The notes under the pieces were generated by a model. The model was not told where the DNA came from and searched no databases. It saw nothing but the letters and a program-made list of their open reading frames with translations. Positions 1 through 7,974 of a stretch of 64,000 nt of DNA are shown one piece after another; the stretch's first letter is position 1; each line of letters begins with the position of its first letter. Origin of the DNA: Paenibacillus vini. Lineage in GTDB: Bacteria > Bacillota > Bacilli > Paenibacillales > Paenibacillaceae. The stretch spans positions 46,695 through 110,694 of the forward strand of contig NZ_BOSL01000017.1 in NCBI RefSeq assembly GCF_018403325.1, in the 5' to 3' direction. Both the position numbers and the translations under genes were made by a program.

Positions 1-84
1 TACCGTTACGGATTGTATCGTTTTGCCGACAATTAACCCGGTCAATGTTCGTCTGACCGTCTCTACCTCCGGTAATTCCGGCAT
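1..84 (-). CDS. mutM: Formamidopyrimidine-DNA glycosylase, N-terminal fragment
   Basis: The first 28 codons of MutM/Fpg are visible on the minus strand, cut by the window edge. The product begins MPELPEVETVRRTL, the family's invariant N-terminus, in which Pro2 (after Met removal) is the Schiff-base nucleophile and Glu3 a catalytic acid. MutM excises 8-oxoguanine and other oxidised purines from DNA. An AGGTGA ribosome binding site lies at about 92-97. It follows polA on the same strand, the order known in Bacillus, so the pair is a DNA repair unit. Only the start can be judged. Confidence 0.93.
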   Translation of the reverse strand, partial: MPELPEVETVRRTLTGLIVGKTIQSVTV

Positions 85-115
85 GCCAATTTCACCTCTA
101 ATGATTGATATATCT

Positions 116-365
116 AGATTCGATGCCGAATACGCCACAGCAATACTTCGTGATCAAAAGCTGAGTTTTTGACCTACCTAACTTCAATGGAGGTTCAAAA
201 AGTCGGGTTTTCAGCACCGAGAAGGTTGGATGAGGCAGGGACTGAGGAGCGGAGCGTAGGATATTCCTACGTGAGCACCGGAAGGCCCTGCTGAATTCAA
301 GATTCGATGCCGAATACGCCACACAGCAACACTTCGTGATCAAAAGCTGACTTTTTGAACTACCT
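116..365. repeat. Intergenic direct-repeat pair with central hairpin between mutM and polA
   Basis: Two near-identical segments of about 64 bp, 116-179 and 300-365, both begin AGATTCGATGCCGAATACGC and end in CTACCT. They flank a GC-richer stretch holding a perfect 7-bp hairpin (255-261 with 265-271). The two copies differ by a few substitutions and a short indel. No convincing gene lies here. The layout resembles interspersed intergenic repeats of Paenibacillus-like genomes, but no second full copy occurs in this window, so genome-wide repetition is an inference. Confidence 0.6.
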
Positions 366-367
366 TT

Positions 368-3028
368 CTATTTGGCTTCGTACCAGTTAAGGCCGCTGCT
401 AACCTCCGCCTTAAGCGGCACGGACAGCTTAAGCGCCTTTTCCATCGTTTCCGGCACAAGCTTGGTCATTACTTCAAGTTCTTCCGGCGGCACTTCGAAT
501 ACAAGTTCGTCATGTACCTGAAGGAGCATGCGGCTCTTTAATCCATGGCTGCTAAGCGCTTCGTCCATCAGCACCATCGCCAGCTTGATAATATCGGCGG
601 CCGTTCCCTGGATCGGCGTATTCATAGCCGTTCTCTCGGCAAAGGAACGAAGATTAAAGTTGGACGCATTGATTTCCGGCAAATACCGTCTGCGCTCCAG
701 CAGCGTCTTGACATACCCGTCACGCTTGGCATCACGGACGATTTCGTCCATGTACTTGCGCACGCCCTCGAACGCGTCAAAATACTGATCGATAAACCGG
801 GCCGCTTCCTTCCGGGTAATATTCAGGTTCTGTGACAATCCGTAATCGCTGATCCCGTACACAATTCCGAAATTGACGGCTTTGGCCGAGCGGCGCATGT
901 TGGCGTCAACCTGATCCGCGGAAACCCCGAATACGTCCATCGCGGTTTTCGTGTGAATATCCATATCGTGCAGGAACGCTTCCTGCAAGCCTTTGTCACC
1001 CGAAATATGGGCGAGAACGCGCAATTCGATTTGCGAGTAGTCGGCCCCCAGAATGAGCCAGCCTTCCTCGGAAGGAACGAACACCTTACGGATCTTCCGC
1101 CCTTCTTCCATACGGATCGGGATGTTCTGCAGATTCGGATATTGACTGCTCAGTCTGCCGGTAGCCGCAACGGTCTGCCGGAAATACGTATGCACCTTAC
1201 CCGTTTCGCTGCGGATTTCCTTCAACAGGCCCTCCACATAGGTGGACTGCAGCTTGGCCAGTTGGCGATACTCCAAAATATATTGGACGATATCGTTATA
1301 AGGCGCCAGCTTCTCCAACACTTCCGCATCGGTGGAATACCCCGTTTTAGTCTTCTTGATCACTGGCAATCCCAGCTTATCAAACAGAATTTCACCCAAT
1401 TGCTTCGGTGAATTCAGATTAAATTCTTGTCCCGCGATTTCATAAATCTTCGCAACCAGCTTGCTGATCTGAGCTTCAAACTCCTTGCCCAATTCCACCA
1501 AATCATCGCGGTTGACGGCCACTCCCTGCTTCTCCATGTCCGCCAAAATCCGGGACAGCGGCATTTCCAGATCATAAAAGAGAGAACGCATCTCGTTCTT
1601 TTCCAGTTCGGCCTCCTGTAGAGGAACCAGCTTCATAATGGCATCGCATTTGCGCGCCAAATGCTGGCTGAGCACTTCTTCATTCGGGACCTTGAACTTG
1701 GCGCCTTTTCCATATACGTCATCATCCGAGGCCAGGCGGGAAATCCCGTACTTCGTGGACAGGGCGCTTAGCGTCTGGTCGTTTTCGGTCGGATCGAGCA
1801 GATAAGCGGCAAGCTCGATATCAAAATTCGCGCCGGCAAAAGGAATCCCTTCCCAATGCAGGGTCAGGTCGGTCCGGTGTAAATTATAGCCGCGCTTCGG
1901 TACATTTTCGTCCTTGAGCCAAGCCAGAATGGGACCCGCTTCCTCGCTCTTTAAAAACTCCGGCGAAATGTAAAAGTGGCGCTCCGGAGTGGACAACACC
2001 ATACCCATAAGAATGGCGTGATGCGGATTTTCACCGGATGATTCCACGTGCAAGTCCTTGATTTGCGGCAGCAATTCACCCAATTCCGGCATCACGGCGG
2101 CGTTCACGATCGTAACATCCAGTTCTTTGACCGGTTCGGCCGCTTCATGGCCGGCTTCGCTGTCTCCGCCCGTAAATGACAAACGCTCCAGCAAGGATTT
2201 GAATTCCAGCTTACGCAGCATCGGAACAGCAGTTTCTTCCTTCAGACCGGTGAATGTCATGTCTTCCCAAGAACGCTCAACCGGCACTTCCCGGAAAATC
2301 GTGGCGAGCCGCTTGCTCATCCGCGCATCCTCTGCATGATTCACCAGATTTTCTTTCATTTTTCCCTTCAGTTCATCCGTATGCGAAAGCACTTCTTCCA
2401 CGGAACCGAACTGATGCAGCAGCTTCAGCGCCGTCTTCTCTCCAATGCCCGGCACCCCGGGGATATTGTCGGAAGCATCGCCCATGAGACCCTTCAAATC
2501 AATGATTTGAAGCGGACTAAGCCCGTATTTTTCTTCAATCTCTTTAGGACCGTAAGGCTCAACCTCGCTGATGCCCTTCCGGGTCAACGCTACAGTGACC
2601 TTATCGCTGACTACTTGCAGCATGTCCTTATCCCCGGTAACGACAAGCACCTCGCGTCCCGAGTCTTCTCCCTGTTTGCTGATCGTGCCGATGATGTCAT
2701 CCGCCTCATACCCGGACAACTCAAACCAGGCGATGCCGAGACTTTCCAGCAGCTCGCGCATCAGCGGAAATTGCTCCGACAGCTCGGACGGAGTTTTCTC
2801 GCGTCCGCCTTTATATTCCTGATAGCCTTCGTGCCGGAAAGTTTCCTTACCCGCATCAAACGCGACCAGAATATGAGTCGGATTCTCCTCCTGAATCAAG
2901 CGCAGCAGCATATTCGTAAAACCGTATACGGCATTCGTGTGCAGACCGCTGGAATTAGTCAGCGGGGGCATTGCGAAAAAAGCGCGATAAATAATGCTGT
3001 TGCCGTCTATAAGAATCAATTTTTCCAT
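368..3028 (-). CDS. polA: DNA polymerase I
   Basis: An 886-residue family A polymerase that acts in Okazaki fragment processing and excision repair. Order of domains: N-terminal 5'-3' (flap) exonuclease (about 1-290, with the GVPGIGEKTA helix-hairpin-helix near 190-200), a 3'-5' exonuclease-like domain (about 300-470), and the polymerase domain. Motif A is DYSQIELRVLAHISGD, motif B RRSAKAVNFGIVYG and motif C QVHDEL. The proofreading domain lacks the Asp-x-Glu of E. coli Pol I; the equivalent stretch reads LHVESSGE. Proofreading is therefore probably inactive, as in other bacilli. The length is normal for the family. It precedes mutM on the minus strand. Confidence 0.98.
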   Translation of the reverse strand: MEKLILIDGNSIIYRAFFAMPPLTNSSGLHTNAVYGFTNMLLRLIQEENPTHILVAFDAGKETFRHEGYQEYKGGREKTPSELSEQFPLMRELLESLGIAWFELSGYEADDIIGTISKQGEDSGREVLVVTGDKDMLQVVSDKVTVALTRKGISEVEPYGPKEIEEKYGLSPLQIIDLKGLMGDASDNIPGVPGIGEKTALKLLHQFGSVEEVLSHTDELKGKMKENLVNHAEDARMSKRLATIFREVPVERSWEDMTFTGLKEETAVPMLRKLEFKSLLERLSFTGGDSEAGHEAAEPVKELDVTIVNAAVMPELGELLPQIKDLHVESSGENPHHAILMGMVLSTPERHFYISPEFLKSEEAGPILAWLKDENVPKRGYNLHRTDLTLHWEGIPFAGANFDIELAAYLLDPTENDQTLSALSTKYGISRLASDDDVYGKGAKFKVPNEEVLSQHLARKCDAIMKLVPLQEAELEKNEMRSLFYDLEMPLSRILADMEKQGVAVNRDDLVELGKEFEAQISKLVAKIYEIAGQEFNLNSPKQLGEILFDKLGLPVIKKTKTGYSTDAEVLEKLAPYNDIVQYILEYRQLAKLQSTYVEGLLKEIRSETGKVHTYFRQTVAATGRLSSQYPNLQNIPIRMEEGRKIRKVFVPSEEGWLILGADYSQIELRVLAHISGDKGLQEAFLHDMDIHTKTAMDVFGVSADQVDANMRRSAKAVNFGIVYGISDYGLSQNLNITRKEAARFIDQYFDAFEGVRKYMDEIVRDAKRDGYVKTLLERRRYLPEINASNFNLRSFAERTAMNTPIQGTAADIIKLAMVLMDEALSSHGLKSRMLLQVHDELVFEVPPEELEVMTKLVPETMEKALKLSVPLKAEVSSGLNWYEAK

Positions 3029-3110
3029 ATGACACCTCGTCCTTCAGCATACTCCTGTACCTATTCTAACACATGGACTCCTTTTATAAAAAACAGACTT
3101 TAAAAAGAAA

Positions 3111-3142
3111 GAACGCCGAAAAATCAGCGTTGTTCGGCGTTC
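3111..3142 (-). terminator. Hairpin upstream of polA
   Basis: A 10-bp inverted repeat (GAACGCCGAA at 3111-3120 with its complement at 3133-3142). On the minus strand the stem is followed by a T-rich run (TTTCTTTTT). It may be a second, backup terminator for the catalase gene, or part of the polA leader. Confidence 0.45.
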
Positions 3143-3187
3143 GGAGCCTCTGGCGCTTTGTAATCAAGAGTTAGCCCGAACGAAAAA

Positions 3188-3214
3188 CCGGCCCCTGTCA
3201 AAGACAGGAGCCGG
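3188..3214 (-). terminator. Rho-independent terminator after the manganese catalase gene
   Basis: A perfect 12-bp GC-rich stem (3188-3199 with 3203-3214, loop of 3), followed on the minus strand by TTTTTCG. It lies 17 bp past the catalase stop codon. Confidence 0.85.
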
Positions 3215-3230
3215 AAATGAGATTTAATAA

Positions 3231-4081
3231 TTAAAAAGATGTCGGAGGATTCGTAATGTAAGGGGCTTTGCCCGGAGTGGAATGCTGATGATCCGCAGCA
3301 GGCTTAAGCTCGGGAGCCTGACCTTGAGGCTGCGGCTTCGCCACATACTCGAAGTTCCCCGTGCCGTCGTAGAGCGGCCCGTTTGCCCAGCGGCCCTGAC
3401 TGCTCTCTTCCCCTTCGGAGAAGTTCAAGAATTGACGGCTGGCTTCCTCCACGATCAGTTCTCTTGGAAATGAAGCCGGCGCGATCGGTCCGTCCATTTG
3501 TTCAATCTCATCGATAGCCGCTAACCATTGGTTTTGGTGCAGGATATCGCGGGCGATCATAAAGGAAAGCATTTCCCGAATCCCGGGATCCGTCGTCTGC
3601 TCGTATAACCGCACCACCTGAACCAAACCTTGGGATTCGGCATTCAGATTGGCGCGGAAGTCCGCCAGCAGATTGCCGCTGGAGACGATGTAACGCCCGT
3701 TCCACGGAAATCCGTTACTATCGGAAGGCGTAGCTCCCAAACCGGACACGATCACGTGCTGCGGATTCATGCCGCCGAGCGCCGCTCCGATCAACGGGTC
3801 CTTCGCGAGTTCATCGACCTGATCCGCGGGAGCTCCGTCCAGCAATTGGGAGATCATCGTGCATAACATTTCAACGTGCCCGATTTCTTCCGTGCCGATA
3901 TCGAGCAGCATATCGCGGTACTTGCGGTCCGCACGGCAGTTAAAACCTTGGAACAAGTATTGCATCATGACCGACATTTCTCCGTACTGACCGCCTAATA
4001 CTTCCTGCAACTTCCTTGCATAGGCGGGATCGGGTCTTTCGGGTTTGCCTTGAACTGGAGTTCTTTGATGTGAAAAAACAT
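3231..4081 (-). pseudogene. Manganese catalase with a one-base frameshift near its start
   Basis: The product is a dimanganese catalase of the KatN/YjqC type, which dismutates hydrogen peroxide and in sporeformers is often spore-associated. The expected ligand motifs are present: the Glu of GGQYGEMSVMMQ, TEEIGHVEM, NAESQG, and the His of ARDILHQNQW. The natural start is an ATG at 4081 with an AAGGAGGAA site; it gives MFFHIKELQF, typical of the family, but that frame stops soon after. The family sequence then continues in another frame (GKPERPDPAYARKLQE). Adding one base near 4047-4054 would join them perfectly. The body also reads open upstream to 4142, but that extension has no family match and no good start. 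This is either a real loss of function or a sequencing error. It lies downstream of phoU. Confidence 0.85.
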
Positions 4082-4271
4082 GATATTCCTCCTTATGTTC
4101 ATGAGATGCTGTATGATCCGTTAATTTACTTACCCTTCTCAAACAAGGCGAATCAAGACACGTTGCCGAAGCATTCGTGCATGATGCCTGGATTCGTCAG
4201 GAAGGTCGGTCTATACGGCAAGCGGAGGAGGATCTATTCCATGTTCATCGTTGGAGCTCCCGTCGATGCGA

Positions 4272-4931
4272 TTATTGGTTTAAATCAGGGCGGTGTCCCG
4301 TCACGAGATAAACCGTACTTTCCCCGATATTGGTGGCATGGTCGGCAATCCGTTCGATGTAACGTCCTACCAGAGTCAAAAGCATCGCCTGCTGAAGCTC
4401 GCCGGCATGCTCAACCATATGGGCATACAAGTCCCGGATGATCTGACTGTACAAATGGTCAACCTCATCGTCATCCTTTGCCATCTTATAAGCCAAATCC
4501 GTGTTCTCGTCCAAATAGGATTGCAGCGACTCCTGAACCATGACGACGACCAGTTCGGCCATTTTCGGAATGTCCACAAGCGGTTTGATCAATGACTGGC
4601 CTTCCAGGCGAATCGTCACCTTCGCAATATCGATAGCCAGATCGCCCATCCGCTCCAGGTCGCTGGAAATTTTGAAAGCCACGATAATACGACGCAGATC
4701 CTTGGCTACCGGCTGCTGGGTAACAATCAGCCTTGATCCTAGATCCATCACCTGTTCTTCCATTTGATTTAGGATGATATCCCGCTCAACGATTTTCTTT
4801 GCTTCCTTGGCGTCAAAGGTTTGAAGAGCCGTAATCGATTCGGTCAGCGCACGCTCCACATGCTCTCCCATTTGCCTGAGTAATTGCCGCAAATCCTCCA
4901 GATTCTGATCAAATTCCTTTCTTTGAATCAT
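4272..4931 (-). CDS. phoU: Phosphate-specific transport accessory protein PhoU
   Basis: A 219-residue all-helical protein, made as usual of two three-helix PhoU repeats. Each repeat carries the acidic metal-binding signature: one includes SDLERMGDLAIDIA and the other YIERIADHATNIGE. PhoU links the Pst phosphate transporter to the PhoR sensor and represses the Pho response when phosphate is plentiful. It lies 18 bp downstream of pstB on the same strand and is very likely co-transcribed from the Pho-box promoter at about 5814-5852. Confidence 0.97.
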   Translation of the reverse strand: MIQRKEFDQNLEDLRQLLRQMGEHVERALTESITALQTFDAKEAKKIVERDIILNQMEEQVMDLGSRLIVTQQPVAKDLRRIIVAFKISSDLERMGDLAIDIAKVTIRLEGQSLIKPLVDIPKMAELVVVMVQESLQSYLDENTDLAYKMAKDDDEVDHLYSQIIRDLYAHMVEHAGELQQAMLLTLVGRYIERIADHATNIGESTVYLVTGHRPDLNQ

Positions 4932-4949
4932 CTCAAGTTGCCTCCTTTA

Positions 4950-5705
4950 TTATCCGAACCGGCCGGAAATGTAATCTTCAGTACGCGAATCCCGCGGGGT
5001 CGAGAACAGGGTCCTCGTATCGTCAGCCTCAATGATTTCCCCATTCAGAAAGAAGACGGTTCGATCCGAAATACGAGCTGCCTGATGCATGTTATGCGTA
5101 ACCATAACAATCGTAAATTTATCTTTCAGTTCCTGGACGAGCTCTTCGATCTTCAGTGTGGAAATCGGGTCCAGCGCGGAGGTCGCTTCATCCATCAGCA
5201 AAATTTGCGGATGAACCGCGATTGCCCGGGCAATACAAAGCCGCTGCTGTTGTCCTCCTGACAAGCTCAGCGCAGAGCGTTTGAGGAAATCCTTCACTTC
5301 ATCCCAAAGCACCGCTTGCCTCAGACTTTGCTCGACGATTTCGTCCAGTTCGGCCTTGTTCTTCGTTCCGTGCAATCTTGGACCGTAAGCCACATTGTCA
5401 TAGATGGACTTAGGAAAAGGATTGGGCTGTTGGAACACCATTCCTACCTGTTTGCGCAGCGTTTCCACTTGGACATCGTCGCCGTAAATTTCTTTGTCTG
5501 CGATCTTAACGGACCCTTCGATTCTTGTGGCCGGAATCATGTCGTTCATCCGGTTCAAGGTCCGGAGCAAGGTCGACTTCCCGCATCCCGACGGTCCGAT
5601 GAAGGCGGTGATCGCTTTTTCCGGAATGTCGAGCTTAACATTTTTCAGCGCATGGAACTGGTCATAATACAAATTTAAATTTTCAATATGAATAATCGGC
5701 GTCAT
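4950..5705 (-). CDS. pstB: Phosphate ABC transporter ATP-binding protein PstB
   Basis: The ATPase subunit of the high-affinity phosphate importer. Visible motifs are Walker [11 protein letters not shown]-loop [16 protein letters not shown], signature LSGGQQQRL, Walker [13 protein letters not shown] and the H-loop His in MVTHNM. I chose the ATG at 5705 (251 aa) because GGGAGA lies just upstream; an in-frame ATG nine codons further upstream is less well placed. The membrane subunits PstC and PstA and the binding protein PstS are not adjacent, which is unusual: upstream is a chemoreceptor-like gene. They must be elsewhere if the system works. PhoU follows directly. Confidence 0.97.
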   Translation of the reverse strand: MTPIIHIENLNLYYDQFHALKNVKLDIPEKAITAFIGPSGCGKSTLLRTLNRMNDMIPATRIEGSVKIADKEIYGDDVQVETLRKQVGMVFQQPNPFPKSIYDNVAYGPRLHGTKNKAELDEIVEQSLRQAVLWDEVKDFLKRSALSLSGGQQQRLCIARAIAVHPQILLMDEATSALDPISTLKIEELVQELKDKFTIVMVTHNMHQAARISDRTVFFLNGEIIEADDTRTLFSTPRDSRTEDYISGRFG

Positions 5706-5813
5706 GACATTTCTCCCATAGTATATTGTCAAATATGAAACACGGACATCGCCCTGAAGCGAGCCCGTGCCGGATCTTAGGTAATTAGGTACATGACGAT
5801 TTTACCTTTCTTA

Positions 5814-5852
5814 TGTAAAGAGGATTAAGCTGAATTGTAAACGCTGTGTAAA
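5814..5852 (-). promoter_or_regulatory. PhoP-binding repeats (Pho box) upstream of pstB-phoU
   Basis: On the minus strand the sequence reads TTTACA-N5-TTTACA-N5-GCTTAA-N5-TTTACA. That is four hexamers spaced at exactly 11 bp, three of them perfect matches to the Bacillus PhoP consensus TT(A/T/C)ACA. The array overlaps the last bases before the stop of the upstream gene and lies about 110-150 bp before pstB. The phoP gene in the window supports the assignment. Confidence 0.8.
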
Positions 5853-5854
5853 AT

Positions 5855-6973
5855 TTATACTCCTCCCGTTTCGGCAAGCCTCGATAATTCCCGGCGCACC
5901 AAACCGGTGGTGAGCGCAGCGGTCCCGGATGAACGTACAACCTCTTCTCCCCGCTTCTCGTTCTGGTAAGCAGACTCGACAAGCAGTCCGAAAGTATTTT
6001 CGGCCTTCTCAACCCTGCCTAGACTCTCTTCCATTTCTTTAGCGGTGGACACTGCGGAGTTGGCGGTTTGATCGACCAGGCCGCCTACCTGCTCCAGCGT
6101 CGTTCCGATTTCCCCGGACAGCTTCTTCGTCTGCTGGGACAGCTTTCGTACTTCGCTGGCTACAACCGCGAAACCGCGCCCATGCTCCCCGGCATGCGCC
6201 GCTTCGATGGAAGCATTCATCGCCAGCATACCGCTTTGGTCAGCCAGTTCCCGGATTCTTGCGGCAACCTGTGATATCTCTGCAGCACGTGCGCTGAGCT
6301 CGGTGACCTGCTGCTCCTGCGAACGGGTCATGTCCGCTACCCGGGTAAATGAAGCTTTCACTTCTTCAAGCTCGAGCCTGCCTGCGGAGGCCAGTGAAGT
6401 CATTTTTCCGGATTCCGTTAAGTTCCGCTTCGATGCTCCCGAGGCCTCTTCCACCGCACGCAATATTTCCTCCACCCGATTCCGTGTCTCGCTTATCGCC
6501 GAACGGCGGGCTTGCTCCGCTTCCCGCTGCAGATCCCTCGACAGCAGCATCAAATCCTGAACGGTCAATATGCCCCTAAACCGTCCTTGCTCCGTTACGA
6601 TCATGCTGTCATAGAACTGGTGGCCTTCACGGTTTAATGCGGCATCCAGCAGCTCCGCAGCGGAAATGGACAGCTCGCATACAAGCGGGCACCGCTCCGA
6701 GAAGTCCTTGGCGGGCCGTTCATAGAACAGGTCGGCTGCGAACCTTCCCGCCAGGTGGCGGTAAAACGTATCCCGCATAATCAGGCCGACCGGAGAGCTA
6801 TAATCATCACAGATTACGATACAGGGAAGATCCGGCTGTTTTTGAAACATCCGCAGCACCTCTTGGCACAGTTCCCGTGGATTTATTACCGGCACGGTCC
6901 GGCAATAAGCCTCCGCTGAGACCCCACTTTCTCTTTTTAATTCAAGGATTGCCTGGTTGCTCAATTCTACCAC
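5855..6973 (-). CDS. Soluble methyl-accepting chemotaxis-type protein with CBS-like sensor region
   Basis: A 372-residue protein without a clear transmembrane segment. The N-terminal half (about 25-150) looks like a CBS pair: two stretches of the type VGLIMRDTFY and FRGILTVQDLMLLS. The C-terminal half is a methyl-accepting chemotaxis signalling domain with the conserved hairpin tip (SIEAAHAGEHGRGFAVVASE), which contacts CheA/CheW in chemoreceptors. It is presumably a cytoplasmic sensor of nucleotides or energy state. It stands between phoP and pstB on the same strand. A partial Pho-like pattern (TTTACA, then TAAACA 22 bp on) lies upstream at about 7035-7062, so Pho control is possible but unproven. 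Confidence 0.85.
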   Translation of the reverse strand: MVELSNQAILELKRESGVSAEAYCRTVPVINPRELCQEVLRMFQKQPDLPCIVICDDYSSPVGLIMRDTFYRHLAGRFAADLFYERPAKDFSERCPLVCELSISAAELLDAALNREGHQFYDSMIVTEQGRFRGILTVQDLMLLSRDLQREAEQARRSAISETRNRVEEILRAVEEASGASKRNLTESGKMTSLASAGRLELEEVKASFTRVADMTRSQEQQVTELSARAAEISQVAARIRELADQSGMLAMNASIEAAHAGEHGRGFAVVASEVRKLSQQTKKLSGEIGTTLEQVGGLVDQTANSAVSTAKEMEESLGRVEKAENTFGLLVESAYQNEKRGEEVVRSSGTAALTTGLVRRELSRLAETGGV

Positions 6974-7110
6974 TCCTCATCCCTAATAAAACTAGAGTAT
7001 GCCTGAATGATAGACCAATAGTGTTAGGGGAATGTTTACAGGACGAAAGCACTATGTAAAATAGGCCGATATTCCTTGGTTTGATAAACAAAAAGCCCAT
7101 CATTCCAAAA

Positions 7111-7836
7111 TCAATGATGGACCGTTTTTTTCTTATTAACCACAAGCTTGTACCCGACTCCCCGGATCGAATCGATATGAACGGATCCCGGATCGAGCTC
7201 AAGCTTTTTGCGGAGCGAACTGACATGTACGTCGACCGTGCGCTGGCCACCGATATAATCAAATCCCCAGACCGCGTTCATCAGATCGTCCCGGGTCATT
7301 ACCACCCCAGGCTTGCGGGCCAGGTACAGCAGCACTTCAAACTCCTTAGGCCGAAGCGTGATCTGTTCTCCGTTAAGAGTCACTTCGTATTTCTCGGGAT
7401 AAACCGTCAATGCGCCAAGGGATATTTGAGCCTCAGACTGCACTGGGGAAGGCTCCCGCTCTTCCTGCCCATTCGAACGCCGGAGAACGGCAGCTACTCT
7501 GGCCAAAAGCTCGGCAACGCCGAACGGCTTGGTGATGTAGTCATCCGCACCTGACTTCAATCCCTCGACGACCTCTTCCTCCGCATTTTTGGCTGTCAGA
7601 ATAATGATCGGCGTCTTTACGCCTTCTCCCCGCAGCTTGGACATGATTTCAAACCCGTTCATGCCGGGAAGCATCAGGTCCAGCAAAATGAGATCAAACT
7701 CCTCCTGCATCGCCGTATCAAAGCCGATCTGCCCATGCTCGGCCACAACCACTTGGTATCCTTCACTCGTTAAATTGTAAGACAGCAGTCTCGAAAGCGT
7801 CGGTTCATCCTCTATTACCAACAATCGCTGCGTCAT
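7111..7836 (-). CDS. phoP: OmpR-family response regulator PhoP
   Basis: The product has a receiver domain (about 1-120: acidic pair EDE, phospho-acceptor in LILLDLMLPGMNG, conserved ILTAKN and the Lys of ITKPFG) and a C-terminal winged-helix DNA-binding domain (about 140-235, with TVDVHVSSLRKKLE). It is the phosphate-starvation regulator paired with the PhoR-like kinase next to it. The ATG at 7836 is chosen because GGGGG lies six bases upstream; an ATG at 7857 would add seven residues. It is preceded by its own Pho box, which suggests autoregulation. Unlike in B. subtilis, it lies after the kinase gene rather than before it. Confidence 0.93.
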   Translation of the reverse strand: MTQRLLVIEDEPTLSRLLSYNLTSEGYQVVVAEHGQIGFDTAMQEEFDLILLDLMLPGMNGFEIMSKLRGEGVKTPIIILTAKNAEEEVVEGLKSGADDYITKPFGVAELLARVAAVLRRSNGQEEREPSPVQSEAQISLGALTVYPEKYEVTLNGEQITLRPKEFEVLLYLARKPGVVMTRDDLMNAVWGFDYIGGQRTVDVHVSSLRKKLELDPGSVHIDSIRGVGYKLVVNKKKTVHH

Positions 7837-7911
7837 AGTTACCCCCATTTTCTCCAAAAGTTACGACCTATCCGTTACACGTTATCAAACAAGCCAAGCA
7901 TAACATGGATA

Positions 7912-7928
7912 TGTTAACGGGGTGTAAA
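7912..7928 (-). promoter_or_regulatory. Pho box upstream of phoP
   Basis: On the minus strand: TTTACA, five bases (CCCCG), TTAACA. This is a perfect pair of PhoP hexamers at 11-bp spacing. It lies 76-92 bp before the phoP start, in the gap after phoR, and fits autoregulation of the response regulator. Confidence 0.7.
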
Positions 7929-7974
7929 AATATAAAAATACTGAAAAGTCGCATACTATGTTTTCTTGATGTAA

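Noticed and set aside
98-343. An 81-codon open frame on the minus strand upstream of mutM
   Set aside because: It falls in the repeat pair and has no recognisable product; the repeat explains the sequence.
4040-4142. Programmed frameshifting, or a longer N-terminus, in the manganese catalase
   Set aside because: The T-run near the start codon would lose the conserved HIKELQ if slipping took place there, and the upstream extension has no family match. A one-base deletion explains the data better.
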